The notes under the pieces were generated by a model. That model was given only the letters and a program-made list of their open reading frames with translations, was not told the origin of the DNA and did no database searches. 64,000 nucleotides of DNA from Fodinisporobacter ferrooxydans (lineage in GTDB: Bacteria; Bacillota; Bacilli; Tumebacillales; MYW30-H2). How positions within the stretch are numbered: position 1 is the first letter of the stretch; every line of letters starts with the position of its first letter. Below, in pieces: positions 27,871-37,576 of the stretch. The stretch covers positions 3,303,501 through 3,367,500 of the forward strand of contig NZ_CP089291.1 in NCBI RefSeq assembly GCF_022818495.1, written 5' to 3'. A program made the position numbers and the translations under genes.

Positions 27871-30033
27871 ATGGACATGAATCAGTATTTATCAATGTTT
27901 ATCGACGAATCAAGAGAGCATTTGCAGTCATTGAATGATGAGCTATTGAACCTTGAACAGTCGCCGGATTCGCTCGATACGATTCAGGTGATTTTCCGAT
28001 CGGCCCATACTCTTAAGGGAATGGCTGCAACGATGGGATTTGAACAAATGGCGCATTTGACTCACGAAATGGAAAACGCTCTTGATTTGATGCGAAACGA
28101 AAAACTCAACGTGACCACAGGAGTTATGGATATTTTATTTACATGTGTCGATTTATTGGAAGCCCAGTTGTCGTCGATTATTGAACGAGGCAGCGATACG
28201 GATATCGATATTTCACAACAGGTCGAGCTGTTGCGGGCGCTGGTAGCTGGAAAACCGATGACGGAAGCACAGCAACTGGCGGCAGCAGAGGCAGCAGCGG
28301 CAACCGCAACGGTTGCGCCAGTTGCAGGAAGTGCGGACGCAGCAGATCAAACCGATTTTTTATTGAATCAATATGAACAAGCCGTGATTGGGCAGGCCGT
28401 TGAAAAAGGTTTTACAGCATACATCGTTACAGTAACATTATCTCCGCAATGCATGCTGCGCGCTGCGCGGGCGTATATGGTCGTAGATGCGTATGAACAA
28501 ATTGGCGAACTTTTGCGTGCTGAGCCATCCGTTGAAGATTTGGAACAGGAAAATTTTGAATTTGATTTTCGTTTGCTGCTGATGACTACAGAATCTTCTG
28601 AGTCGATACAAGCGGTTGGATTGCGCATTTCGGAAGTTGCTTCCATCGATGTTGCGGAATTGACGAATATAGGTACTGCAACTTCCCAGTTGACGCCGTC
28701 AAAACAGGGGGAACAACCCGGTCCAAATCCAACAGAATATGCAAAAAGCACAGATGCAAATTCCACTTTTGTGCAAAGTCCTGGTGCTAATCAGGGAAAC
28801 GCTGCAGATGATGTACCGGAGACAGGGAAATCCGCAAAGCCAAATTCGGGCACGAATGTTGTCCAACATGGGCACAAAACGGCGAGCAAATCGGTGCGTG
28901 TCGATACAGAGCGTTTGGACACACTCTTAAATTTATTTAGTGAATTAGTCATTGATCGGACTCGTCTGGAGAAAATTTCTCGCGATATGAATCATCCGGA
29001 ATTAATTGAAACAGTCGAACATATGAGCCGAATCAGCAGCGATTTGCAAAACCTTGTCATGACCATTCGAATGGTTCCCGTAGAGACTGTCTTTAATCGA
29101 TTTCCGCGCATGGTTCGCGATTTGGCAAAAGAACTTGGCAAAAAGGTTGATTTTAACATCACAGGTGCAGAGACGGAACTTGATCGTACGGTTGTTGACG
29201 AAATCGGAGATCCATTGGTTCATATGCTGCGCAATGCACTGGATCACGGTTTGGAAGCGCCGGAAAAACGCATGCAAAACGGCAAGCCGGAAACAGGTAC
29301 GATTCATTTGCATGCATACCAATCAGGCAATCACGTGTTTATTGAAATTACGGACGATGGAAATGGCATTGACCGCTCGAAAATCGTAAAAAAAGCTGTG
29401 GAACGTGGTCTCGTGACACAAGTAAAAGCAGATAGTTTGAGTGATGAAGAAGTATTCTTGTTTATGTTTCAGTCCGGATTTAGTACTGCCGAGAAAATTT
29501 CGGATGTTTCAGGGCGTGGTGTCGGGCTTGATGTCGTAAAAAATAAAATTGAATCACTCGGTGGACGAGTCATTGTAAAATCTCAGCTTGGCAAAGGGAC
29601 AAGCTTTATCATCCAACTGCCATTGACATTATCGATCATTCAAGCAATGCTTGTGAAAATTTATGATGAAACATATGCCATCCCGCTAAGTTCGATTATC
29701 GAAACGGCAATGATTAAAAAATCGGATATTAAAACCGTTCACCGTCAAGCTGTCATTGACTTCCGCGGACACGTAGTGCCATTGATTTCGCTCAGTCGGT
29801 TTTTCCAGATCTCGGAGACGGAACAATGGTCGGAGCAAGAACGGAACGTTGTCGTGGTTCGCAAAGGAGAAAGGCTGGCAGCACTTGAGGTTCACCAATT
29901 TATCGGTCAACAGGAGATTGTGTTAAAATCTCTTGGAAAATATTTGTCACATGTTTTCGCGATTTCCGGAGCGACCATTTTGGGTGATGGACAAGTGGCT
30001 TTGATTATTGACTGCAACGCAATTATTTCTTGA
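27871..30033 (+). CDS. cheA: Chemotaxis histidine kinase CheA
   Basis: Receptor-coupled kinase that phosphorylates CheY and CheB. 720 residues. P1 HPt domain with His46 in FRSAHTLKGMAATMGF; P2 region after an Ala-rich linker (residues about 130-150); P3 dimerisation helices (SVRVDTERLDTLLNLFSELV); P4 ATPase with N box VHMLRNALDHGLEAPEKR, G1 EITDDGNGID and G2 SGRGVGLDVVKNKI; P5 CheW-like domain to the end. A Gln/Asn/Pro-rich linker (residues about 275-340) precedes P3. AGGAGG at 27857-27862 sets the start. Confidence 0.97.
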   Translation: MDMNQYLSMFIDESREHLQSLNDELLNLEQSPDSLDTIQVIFRSAHTLKGMAATMGFEQMAHLTHEMENALDLMRNEKLNVTTGVMDILFTCVDLLEAQLSSIIERGSDTDIDISQQVELLRALVAGKPMTEAQQLAAAEAAAATATVAPVAGSADAADQTDFLLNQYEQAVIGQAVEKGFTAYIVTVTLSPQCMLRAARAYMVVDAYEQIGELLRAEPSVEDLEQENFEFDFRLLLMTTESSESIQAVGLRISEVASIDVAELTNIGTATSQLTPSKQGEQPGPNPTEYAKSTDANSTFVQSPGANQGNAADDVPETGKSAKPNSGTNVVQHGHKTASKSVRVDTERLDTLLNLFSELVIDRTRLEKISRDMNHPELIETVEHMSRISSDLQNLVMTIRMVPVETVFNRFPRMVRDLAKELGKKVDFNITGAETELDRTVVDEIGDPLVHMLRNALDHGLEAPEKRMQNGKPETGTIHLHAYQSGNHVFIEITDDGNGIDRSKIVKKAVERGLVTQVKADSLSDEEVFLFMFQSGFSTAEKISDVSGRGVGLDVVKNKIESLGGRVIVKSQLGKGTSFIIQLPLTLSIIQAMLVKIYDETYAIPLSSIIETAMIKKSDIKTVHRQAVIDFRGHVVPLISLSRFFQISETEQWSEQERNVVVVRKGERLAALEVHQFIGQQEIVLKSLGKYLSHVFAISGATILGDGQVALIIDCNAIIS

Positions 30034-30083
30034 TAACAATGATTTTTTATAATTTTTTACTATGAACAAAGGGGCGAAATGGA

Positions 30084-30563
30084 ATGGCTGTTGAAATGAC
30101 GCAAGGAAGCATGGAGCGGAAAGTAATTGTTTTTCGTTTGAAAGATGAAGAGTATGGAGTGGATGTCAATCAAGTCCGCTCGATTGAACGCATGCAAAAA
30201 ATTACCAGAGTTCCGCGTACAGCGAATTTTGTCAAAGGTGTGATTAATCTTCGCGGTGTCGTCACGCCGATTATCGATTTGCGTGAGCGCTTCGGGTTGG
30301 CGCAGGAAGAGCATTCCGAGAATACCAGAATTATCATCGTTGCGGTCGATTCGATGGAAGTAGGATTAATCGTCGATGCCGCCAATGATGTTGTCGATAT
30401 TCAGGAATCTTCCATTGAGCCGCCGCCGGCAGTTGTTGGCGGCATCCAAGCGGCCTATTTGTCAGGTGTCGCCAAGCTGGCTGACCGTTTGTTAATCTTA
30501 TTGAATTTGACCAAAGTATTAAGCGCGGAAGAAATTCAACAGTTGAACCATCTGGAGAAATAG
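30084..30563 (+). CDS. cheW: Chemotaxis coupling protein CheW
   Basis: Scaffold linking receptors to CheA. 159 residues with the standard beta-barrel pattern: KVIVFRLKDEEYGVDVNQV, VPRTANFVKGVINLRGVVTP, IIDLRERFGL and VGLIVDAANDVVDIQESSI. ATG 30084 follows AAAGGGGCG. cheC begins 3 bases after the stop. Confidence 0.96.
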   Translation: MAVEMTQGSMERKVIVFRLKDEEYGVDVNQVRSIERMQKITRVPRTANFVKGVINLRGVVTPIIDLRERFGLAQEEHSENTRIIIVAVDSMEVGLIVDAANDVVDIQESSIEPPPAVVGGIQAAYLSGVAKLADRLLILLNLTKVLSAEEIQQLNHLEK

Positions 30564-30565
30564 GC

Positions 30566-31201
30566 ATGATGGACGAATTTCTTAAATTAGGCGAATTTCA
30601 ATATGATGTCATTCGTGAAATAGGCAACATTGGAGCAGGTCATGCTGCGACAGCATTATCAGAGATTCTGCACACAGAAGTCGATATGTTCGTACCAAGC
30701 GTCCAATTGATTTCTTTTGATCAAATTGCCGATGTTCTCGGTGGCAGTGAACAACTCGTCGTCGGCGTGTTTTTGCGGATGAGCGGAGATATACCCGGCA
30801 ATATGTTTTTTCTGTTGCAAATTGAAAGCGCCAAGAAATTGGTCCGGGCATTTATGAATAATGCAAAGATTGCGCCGCCCGAAGACCAAGATGACTTTTC
30901 GGAAATGGAACTCTCTGCATTATCGGAAGTCGGCAATATTCTGGCCGGTTCCTATTTGTCATCGTTGGCGGAGTTTACAAAAAAACGCATGACGCCATCT
31001 GTCCCGGCAATTGCAATCGATATGGCAGGAGCCATATTAAGTGCAGGTCTGATGCAATTAGGTGAGGCCGGGGAATATGCGCTAGTTGTCGATACTACGT
31101 TTTTACAAGGAAAAGCGGATATCGAAGGCCATTTTTTCCTGTTGCCTGATCCAGGTGCGGTTAGCCAATTGCTTGCTGCTTTAGGAGTGGACTCGATATG
31201 A
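30566..31201 (+). CDS. cheC: CheY-P phosphatase CheC
   Basis: CheY-P phosphatase that adapts the Bacillus-type chemotaxis pathway and is stimulated by CheD. 211 residues with both active-site helices: REIGNIGAGHAATALSEI (residues about 14-31) and ALSEVGNILAGSYLSSLAEF (about 115-134), each with the Glu/Asn pair. The start is ATG 30566 or 30569. The last codons overlap cheD (ATGA), consistent with complex formation. Confidence 0.95.
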   Translation: MMDEFLKLGEFQYDVIREIGNIGAGHAATALSEILHTEVDMFVPSVQLISFDQIADVLGGSEQLVVGVFLRMSGDIPGNMFFLLQIESAKKLVRAFMNNAKIAPPEDQDDFSEMELSALSEVGNILAGSYLSSLAEFTKKRMTPSVPAIAIDMAGAILSAGLMQLGEAGEYALVVDTTFLQGKADIEGHFFLLPDPGAVSQLLAALGVDSI

Positions 31202-31674
31202 ATGTAGTCAAAGTTGCGATGGCTGATCTTAATATTTCGGAATCGCCGGATTCCTTGCGAACCACCGGATTAGGCTCTTGTGTAGGCGTTGCCATCTATG
31301 ATCCGCTGAAAAAAATCGCCGGACTTGCACATGTCATGCTGCCAGAAGCAAAAGGGAGCCCTGAAACCCCGGCAAAGTATGCCAATACGGCGATTCCGCT
31401 TTTAATTCGAAAAATGTTGGATCGTGGGGCAGCAACAAATCGATTGGTTGCCAAATTGGCCGGTGGCGCCCAGATGTTTTCGTTTGCAGGCGCGAATGAC
31501 TTAATGCGAATTGGTCCTAGAAATGTGGAGGCAGTTAAACTGTCGTTGCGAGCATACAAAATCCCTGTTTTGATCGAGGACACTGGCGGAAATTGCGGCC
31601 GTACCATTGAATTTTTTGCGACGGATGGCAGTCTTATTATTCGGACGGCCAAAAATGGTTTAAAAACCATATGA
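31198..31674 (+). CDS. cheD: Chemoreceptor glutamine deamidase CheD
   Basis: Deamidates chemoreceptor glutamines and binds CheC. 158 residues. Catalytic Cys28 lies in LGSCVGVAIYDP and His45 in AGLAHVMLPEAKG; the third conserved region KLAGGAQMFSFAG is present. Complete and coupled to cheC by a 4-base overlap. Confidence 0.96.
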   Translation: MNVVKVAMADLNISESPDSLRTTGLGSCVGVAIYDPLKKIAGLAHVMLPEAKGSPETPAKYANTAIPLLIRKMLDRGAATNRLVAKLAGGAQMFSFAGANDLMRIGPRNVEAVKLSLRAYKIPVLIEDTGGNCGRTIEFFATDGSLIIRTAKNGLKTI

Positions 31675-31708
31675 TTGTTATTAGCTGGTTTGGGGCTGAA
31701 TCGAACTG

Positions 31709-32476
31709 ATGGATGCAAATGCATTGCAAAATTTTTGGCACAATTGGAAACAACAGAAATGCATGTTGTCTATGGATGAGCTTTTCAGGGAATTCCGTCC
31801 TTTCGTTATTCGCATTGTACATGCATTGCATATTCAGGAAACTGCCGTTTTAAGCCGCGAAGATTTAATAAGTGCAGGATTTATTGGTTTACTGAACGCA
31901 TTTGACCGGTATGACACCACAATGGCAGTTCGATTTGAAACGTATGCGTATTTTCGAGTGCGCGGGGCGATTCTGGATGAACTGCGCAAGTTAGACCCTG
32001 CGCCCCGATCGCTGCGGCGTAAATTACGAAGCATACAAGATGCTTATGAAATCGTGGAAAAAGAATTGGGAAGATCAGCCTCAGATGATGAGATTGCATC
32101 TTTTTTAGATATGACAGTAGGGGAATTGCACAGGACTTTGCAGGAGTCCCAAGCGTTGCAAATCAGTTCGCTGGATGCTTCCGTTGCGGAAGATGAGAAT
32201 GACGTTCGTTCTGATTTGGTATCAGATCCGGATAGTCCGAATCCTCTTGAAATTATTACACGATCTGAGGCGGAGCAAGCGTTGCTGCAAGTAATCGAAC
32301 GCTTGCCGGAAAAAGAGCGCTTAGTGGTCACTTTGTACTATTATGAAGAATTAACGTTTAAAGAAATTTCGGAGATACTGGATGTAACCGTCTCTCGAAT
32401 TTCACAACTTCATACAAAAGCAACATATCGATTGCGTGGGGCATTGAGTCGGAAAAAGAAAGAATGGTTCAATTAG
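31709..32476 (+). CDS. sigD: Motility sigma factor SigD (FliA/WhiG family)
   Basis: Sigma factor for late flagellar, chemoreceptor and autolysin genes. 255 residues. Region 2 includes EDLISAGFIGLLNAFDRYD and FETYAYFRVRGAILDELRKL; region 3 LRSIQDAYEIVEKELGRSAS; region 4 IERLPEKERLVVTLYYYEEL and the helix-turn-helix EISEILDVTVSRISQLHTKA. The ribosome-binding site is weak. Last regulatory gene of the operon before three accessory genes, as in B. subtilis where sigD precedes swrB. Confidence 0.95.
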   Translation: MDANALQNFWHNWKQQKCMLSMDELFREFRPFVIRIVHALHIQETAVLSREDLISAGFIGLLNAFDRYDTTMAVRFETYAYFRVRGAILDELRKLDPAPRSLRRKLRSIQDAYEIVEKELGRSASDDEIASFLDMTVGELHRTLQESQALQISSLDASVAEDENDVRSDLVSDPDSPNPLEIITRSEAEQALLQVIERLPEKERLVVTLYYYEELTFKEISEILDVTVSRISQLHTKATYRLRGALSRKKKEWFN

Positions 32477-32522
32477 CTGTATGACCCAAGAAAGCATGTT
32501 GCGCTGGAGGAGGTTGCGGGGT

Positions 32523-33983
32523 ATGGAACAAAATGAACAAAAATGGTGGACAGATCATTTGCATGTAACCATTTCCGATGATCGGATGCATGCATATATA
32601 CAGATACATATAAATGATTCTGAATCCGGGTCAATCCCTCTGCTGACAGCTCGCGGAATGGAACATTGGCTCGAAAATAAAGGGATTCGATTTGGCTTGC
32701 AGACGGTTGTGATATCCGCAATCGCAACGACCCCCTTTCAATACAGGGGGCAAAGTGTTGAAATTGCAACGGGAATTCCGCCTGTTTTAGGTAAGGATGC
32801 AGTGGTAGAAGTTCTTTCTGGTGATGCCAGAACTGTCCGTCCAAGATTGTTGGCGGATGACCGGGTCGATTTTTTTCATATAACAGATATCTGCAGTGTA
32901 CGTGCAGGAACGACAATTGCCAAAAAAATTCCACCGATACCAGGCAGAGATGGACAAGATGTATTTGGCCGAATATTGCCGCATCCACACCCGAAGGATG
33001 CGCAGTTGCCATTTGGAGAAAATGTGAAAATTGCCGATGATGGCCAGTCTATATTGGCAGCTGCAGATGGACATCTGGTATATATACCGACAAAAAATCA
33101 GCTCCATGTGTTTTCGACGTATACCGTTGAAGGAAATGTGGATTTTTCTATAGGCAATATAAAGTTTTTGGGCAATGTGCATATCAAAGGCAGTGTATTA
33201 GACGGTTTTCGTATCGAAGCAGAAGGGGATATACAGATTGACGGTTCCGTAGCAGCGGCATCTGTTCATGCCGGTCGGGACGTGCATATTCTCGGAGGCA
33301 TTCAATCGCGCGGGAAAGGCGTCGTTCAGGCAGGCAGGAATGTCAGAACACGGTTTGTTCAAACAGGGAAAGTCATCGCCGGCATGGATTGTTTGATACA
33401 GGACAGCATTATGCATAGCGATGTAACTGCAATGCGGGATGTCATCGTCTTTGAAAAAAAAGGCGTAATCGTTGGAGGAAGCGTCAACGCCGGTGAACGA
33501 ATTGTGGCGGGAACGCTCGGTTCCCCAATGGCAACTGTTACCCAATTAACGGTGGGCGTTCGGCCGGATTTGCGGGCGGAACGTTTGCAGATTGAACGAG
33601 AATTGAAAGAATTGCAGAATACACGGGTAAAATCGTTGCAGGCCATCTCCATATTCCATGCAAGTGTGCAAATGGGCAAGCCCTTATCACCGGAAAAGGA
33701 ACAATTGAAACATTCCGTTGAGAAAACCTTGGAATTTGTTGAACAACAAATTGTAATAAAGCAGGAACGACAAACGGAAATCGACCGACAACTCGTTCTG
33801 TCCGGCAAATCGTACGTAGTAGGAGAAGAAAGAACGCATCCGGGTGTAAAGATCGGAATCGACAACTATCTCTATCATGTGCAGGATGAACGAACACAAC
33901 CGACTCGCTATTTTGTCAAAAATGAAACAATTACCCCTGAGACGTATGATGTTTCAACGATAAATCATAGACAGCGATTGTGA
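32523..33983 (+). CDS. DUF342/FapA-type protein after sigD
   Basis: 486-residue protein from ATG 32523 behind GGAGGAGG (32507-32514). The N-terminal 150 residues contain the DUF342 pattern GTTIAKKIPPIPGRDGQDVF and FGRILP. The middle (residues about 190-340) is a repeated beta-strand region with alternating Gly/Val (IKGSVLDGFRIEAEGDIQID and AGRDVHILGGIQSRGKG), suggesting a beta-helix similar to bactofilin or MinC. The C-terminal 120 residues are a coiled coil (LQIERELKELQNTRVKSLQA). Function is unknown; position suggests a link to motility or cell-surface assembly. Confidence 0.8.
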   Translation: MEQNEQKWWTDHLHVTISDDRMHAYIQIHINDSESGSIPLLTARGMEHWLENKGIRFGLQTVVISAIATTPFQYRGQSVEIATGIPPVLGKDAVVEVLSGDARTVRPRLLADDRVDFFHITDICSVRAGTTIAKKIPPIPGRDGQDVFGRILPHPHPKDAQLPFGENVKIADDGQSILAAADGHLVYIPTKNQLHVFSTYTVEGNVDFSIGNIKFLGNVHIKGSVLDGFRIEAEGDIQIDGSVAAASVHAGRDVHILGGIQSRGKGVVQAGRNVRTRFVQTGKVIAGMDCLIQDSIMHSDVTAMRDVIVFEKKGVIVGGSVNAGERIVAGTLGSPMATVTQLTVGVRPDLRAERLQIERELKELQNTRVKSLQAISIFHASVQMGKPLSPEKEQLKHSVEKTLEFVEQQIVIKQERQTEIDRQLVLSGKSYVVGEERTHPGVKIGIDNYLYHVQDERTQPTRYFVKNETITPETYDVSTINHRQRL

Positions 33984-34034
33984 ATGGACAATGGTAAATC
34001 ATAGAAAACGACAACAATCATGAAGGGAATGCAC

Positions 34035-34502
34035 ATGGCGCATATCATACTTTATCTGGCATTGGTTGGTGTAGCGATATTTTTGTATGCATTGGCACGA
34101 CCTGGGCAAAAACAGTCCGGCGGCGCAGCGGAATTGCAAATGCAGCAGCGCTTTGAACACGTGATTCAAAAAATGAGCGCCGAACAGTCGGCAATCGCCG
34201 AAACGCTGCACGGCAAAATCATGGCAATGCAGACTGCGATTGACTCATTAAGCGAAATCGTGAAACAGCAGGAAGAACGGATAAAACACCTCTCCCACAC
34301 GGAAAGGAATTTTGAATCAGAGCAAACGGCAGGCGCAAATGTGACGGAAGGTCTTGCCTATTCGCCAAGACATTTGCAAGTAGTGACGCTGTTGAAGAAT
34401 GGCAAGGATGTTCAAACAATCGCTCGTGAAACAGGAGTCGGTATCGGTGAAATCCAACTTCTGCAAAGGCTTATGCGGCAAAACCAAGGAGATGCCAGGT
34501 AA
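34035..34502 (+). CDS. SwrB-like membrane/coiled-coil protein
   Basis: About 155 residues from ATG 34035 (AAGGGA at 34023-34028). One N-terminal transmembrane helix (HIILYLALVGVAIFLYAL), a long coiled coil (residues about 35-90), and a small C-terminal helix-turn-helix-like segment VVTLLKNGKDVQTIARETGV with EIQLLQRLMRQ. This layout matches the swrB-type gene that follows sigD in Bacillales; SwrB promotes flagellar basal-body completion in B. subtilis. Sequence similarity is only in architecture and C-terminus, so the name is tentative. Confidence 0.65.
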   Translation: MAHIILYLALVGVAIFLYALARPGQKQSGGAAELQMQQRFEHVIQKMSAEQSAIAETLHGKIMAMQTAIDSLSEIVKQQEERIKHLSHTERNFESEQTAGANVTEGLAYSPRHLQVVTLLKNGKDVQTIARETGVGIGEIQLLQRLMRQNQGDAR

Positions 34503-35002
34503 TGTGGAGAGAACGTACGTTTTATATCGGCTGCAGTATCGGCATATGGAGTGCATGCATTCTTGGCGCTATTTTATTTTTTACTCAGTATCAAGGAGAT
34601 ACGGGGAATCAGTCTGCGAGTCCTGATAAAAATCCGGCATATACCACGCAACAAATTCAACAACTTGCCGCCAGTCGGCATTTAGTCGTCTTGACACAAG
34701 ACGCGTATGCTGCACAAAAAAAACAACTCACGCAATTGCAAGGCCAATTGAAACAACTTCAGCAAACCATTGCTGCATCTTCGTCCCGCTCAAATGTGGG
34801 CAAAAACCAGGTGTATGTAGCGATTCAGCCGGGACTGACCGTATCGGAAACGGGTGAATTGTTAAACAAGGCCGGCGTCATCGATGATGTTTCGTCGTTC
34901 GTGCAGGCAACGAATCAACTGCATTCGTTTATCAAAGCTGGTGTATATGCATTTCCTATGCATACAGACAATCAAACAGTTTTAACAATCATCACAAAGT
35001 AA
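34502..35002 (+). CDS. Membrane protein with MltG/LysM-like C-terminal domain
   Basis: 166-residue protein whose start overlaps the previous stop (TAATG). One N-terminal transmembrane helix (FYIGCSIGIWSACILGAILF), a Gln-rich coiled coil (KKQLTQLQGQLKQLQQTI), and an extracytoplasmic domain VYVAIQPGLTVSETGELLNK with AGVIDDVSSFVQATNQLHSF, resembling the LysM-like dimerisation region found before the catalytic domain of MltG (YceG). No lytic transglycosylase domain is present. Role unknown; probably envelope-associated. Confidence 0.7.
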   Translation: MWRERTFYIGCSIGIWSACILGAILFFTQYQGDTGNQSASPDKNPAYTTQQIQQLAASRHLVVLTQDAYAAQKKQLTQLQGQLKQLQQTIAASSSRSNVGKNQVYVAIQPGLTVSETGELLNKAGVIDDVSSFVQATNQLHSFIKAGVYAFPMHTDNQTVLTIITK

Positions 35003-35111
35003 TAGAAAGCCCGGGTAAACGAATTTGCAAATTGTCAATCACATTTGTTTCCATATGGAAATTATGATAGATGGAACACAGGGAACTTCTTCACAAATAA
35101 AGAGACTTTGC

Positions 35112-35140
35112 TTGCATTGAAGCAAAAAATTTGGTATATT
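35112..35140 (+). promoter_or_regulatory. Promoter of rpsB (extended -10)
   Basis: TTGCAT (35112-35117), 17-base spacer, TATATT (35135-35140) with a TGG extended -10 element just before it. It lies 119 bases upstream of rpsB and ends the sigD operon region. Confidence 0.75.
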
Positions 35141-35148
35141 ATTTCACG

Positions 35149-35202
35149 GTGTGAATACACACGCATTCCGATGTGCATATCGGTGCTGAAGCAACAGCTC
35201 AG
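35149..35202 (+). promoter_or_regulatory. Structured leader of rpsB (three hairpins)
   Basis: Three successive inverted repeats start just after the predicted transcription start: GTGTG/CACAC (35149-35162), GCA..CCGAT/ATCGG..TGC (35163-35186), and CTG.AGC/GCT.CAG (35186-35202). They lie before the GGAGGAGG ribosome-binding site. Autoregulation by S2 is a plausible inference, not shown. Confidence 0.5.
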
Positions 35203-35258
35203 TTATATGTATGGATGAAGAATGCGGAGGCAAAAAAACCATGGGAGGAGGTGTGAAG

Positions 35259-35954
35259 ATGGCGATTATCTCAATGAAGCAACTGCTTGAAGCAGGGGTT
35301 CACTTCGGACACCAGACACGTCGTTGGAATCCAAAAATGGGACGCTATATCTTCACCGAACGTAACGGAATTTACATTATTGATTTACAAAAAACTGTCA
35401 AGAAAATTGAGGAAGCGTATAACTTTGTGCGCGATCTTGCTGTGGAAGGCAAGACGATGCTGTTCGTCGGAACCAAAAAGCAAGCGCAAGAATCTGTGCA
35501 TGAAGAAGCGGAACGTTGCGGCATGTATTTCGTCAACCAACGCTGGTTGGGTGGTACATTGACCAACTTTAACACGATTCAAAAACGAATTGAGCGCCTT
35601 CGTCAATTGGAGCGCATGGAGGAAGACGGAACGTTCGCTGTCCTTCCGAAAAAAGAAGTAATTCTTCTTCGGAAAGAACAAGAGCGTTTGGAAAAATTCT
35701 TGGGCGGAATTAAAGGCATGAATGAGCTTCCAGGCGCATTATTTGTCATTGATCCGCGCAAAGAGCGTATTGCTGTTGCGGAAGCGCGTAAATTGGGAAT
35801 TCCGATCGTTGCAATTGTCGATACGAACTGTGATCCGGATGAAGTGGATTATGTGATTCCTGGTAATGATGATGCGATTCGTGCAGTCAAATTAATTACC
35901 GCGAAGATTGCAGATGCGATTCTCGAAGGGAATCAAGGCGAGCAAACCGCGTAA
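35259..35954 (+). CDS. rpsB: 30S ribosomal protein S2
   Basis: Primary rRNA-associated protein of the small subunit, needed for S1 binding where present. 231 residues from ATG 35259 (GGGAGGAGGTG at 35243-35253). Signatures [39 protein letters not shown] and [19 protein letters not shown] are intact. An in-frame upstream ATG at 35211 would add 16 residues rich in Gly and is not used in the family. tsf follows. Confidence 0.97.
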   Translation: MAIISMKQLLEAGVHFGHQTRRWNPKMGRYIFTERNGIYIIDLQKTVKKIEEAYNFVRDLAVEGKTMLFVGTKKQAQESVHEEAERCGMYFVNQRWLGGTLTNFNTIQKRIERLRQLERMEEDGTFAVLPKKEVILLRKEQERLEKFLGGIKGMNELPGALFVIDPRKERIAVAEARKLGIPIVAIVDTNCDPDEVDYVIPGNDDAIRAVKLITAKIADAILEGNQGEQTA

Positions 35955-35969
35955 TAATACTGTATGATG

Positions 35970-36008
35970 GGGTGGTTGCGGGGGTTGGCACCCGTCATCA
36001 CCCTTTTT
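35970..36008 (+). terminator. Hairpin with T run between rpsB and tsf
   Basis: GGGTG (35970-35974) pairs with CACCC (35999-36003), with an inner CGGG/CCCG pair, followed by TTTTT (36004-36008). It is a weak or partial terminator that may lower tsf expression relative to rpsB or separate two transcripts. Confidence 0.55.
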
Positions 36009-36096
36009 CTATATGAAAACATACGTCACAGATGGACGGATTCGATTTGCATCCATACATAAAAACAGCATACAACTACATTGTGGAGGGATACCA

Positions 36097-36747
36097 ATGA
36101 GTATTTCTGCTAGTCTTGTGAAAGAACTGCGTGAAAAGACAGGCGCAGGGATGATGGATTGTAAAAAGGCATTAACGGAAACAAACGGCGACATGGAAAA
36201 AGCAATTGAGTTTTTGCGTGAAAAAGGCCTTGCTGCTGCAGCGAAGAAATCCGGTCGGATCACGGCGGAGGGACTTGTCGAATCGTATATTCATGCCGGT
36301 GGACGGATTGGAGTTCTTGTTGAAGTAAACTGCGAAACCGATTTTGTTGCCAAAAATGAAGCGTTCCGTACATTAGTAAAAGATATCGCGATGCAAATTG
36401 CCGCCGCAAAGCCGGAATTTGTACGCCGTGAAGAAGTATCGCAAGAAACACTCGAAAAAGAAAAAGAAATTTTGCGTGCACAAGCCTTGAATGAAGGCAA
36501 GCCTGCGAATATTGTAGATAAAATGGTGGAAGGCCGTATTGAAAAGTATTATAAAGAATTCTGCTTGTTGGAGCAGCCTTTTGTTAAAAATCCGGATTTG
36601 ACCGTTCAACAATTAGTCAATGAAACGATTGCTAAAATTGGCGAAAACATTTCCGTACGTCGTTTTGTTCGCTTTGAAATGGGTGAAGGCTTGGAAAAGC
36701 GGCAAGACGATTTTGCCGCAGAAGTATTGGCTCAAGCGAAACTGTAA
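36097..36747 (+). CDS. tsf: Elongation factor Ts (short form)
   Basis: Guanine-nucleotide exchange factor for EF-Tu. 216 residues from ATG 36097 behind GGAGGG. N-terminal UBA-like domain [20 protein letters not shown] with the TDFVAKN exchange motif ([16 protein letters not shown]). The protein is about 75 residues shorter than B. subtilis EF-Ts, having a single core subdomain followed by the end [20 protein letters not shown]. This short form is known in several Firmicutes and in Thermus. Confidence 0.96.
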   Translation: MSISASLVKELREKTGAGMMDCKKALTETNGDMEKAIEFLREKGLAAAAKKSGRITAEGLVESYIHAGGRIGVLVEVNCETDFVAKNEAFRTLVKDIAMQIAAAKPEFVRREEVSQETLEKEKEILRAQALNEGKPANIVDKMVEGRIEKYYKEFCLLEQPFVKNPDLTVQQLVNETIAKIGENISVRRFVRFEMGEGLEKRQDDFAAEVLAQAKL

Positions 36748-36762
36748 GAAAAACTGAAAGGG

Positions 36763-36790
36763 AAGGGAACACTGTAGGTGTTCCCTTTTT
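36763..36790 (+). terminator. Rho-independent terminator after tsf
   Basis: AAGGGAACAC (36763-36772) and GTGTTCCCTT (36778-36787) form a perfect 10-bp stem with a 5-base loop, and the T run continues to 36790. Confidence 0.9.
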
Positions 36791-36799
36791 AATGAATAG

Positions 36800-37575
<776 letters not shown>

Positions 37576-37576
<1 letters not shown>

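Noticed and set aside
35020-35060. Palindromes AATTTGCAAATT and TTTCCATATGGAAA after the sigD operon as terminator
   Set aside because: A/T-rich self-complementary sequence with no T tract; too weak to call.
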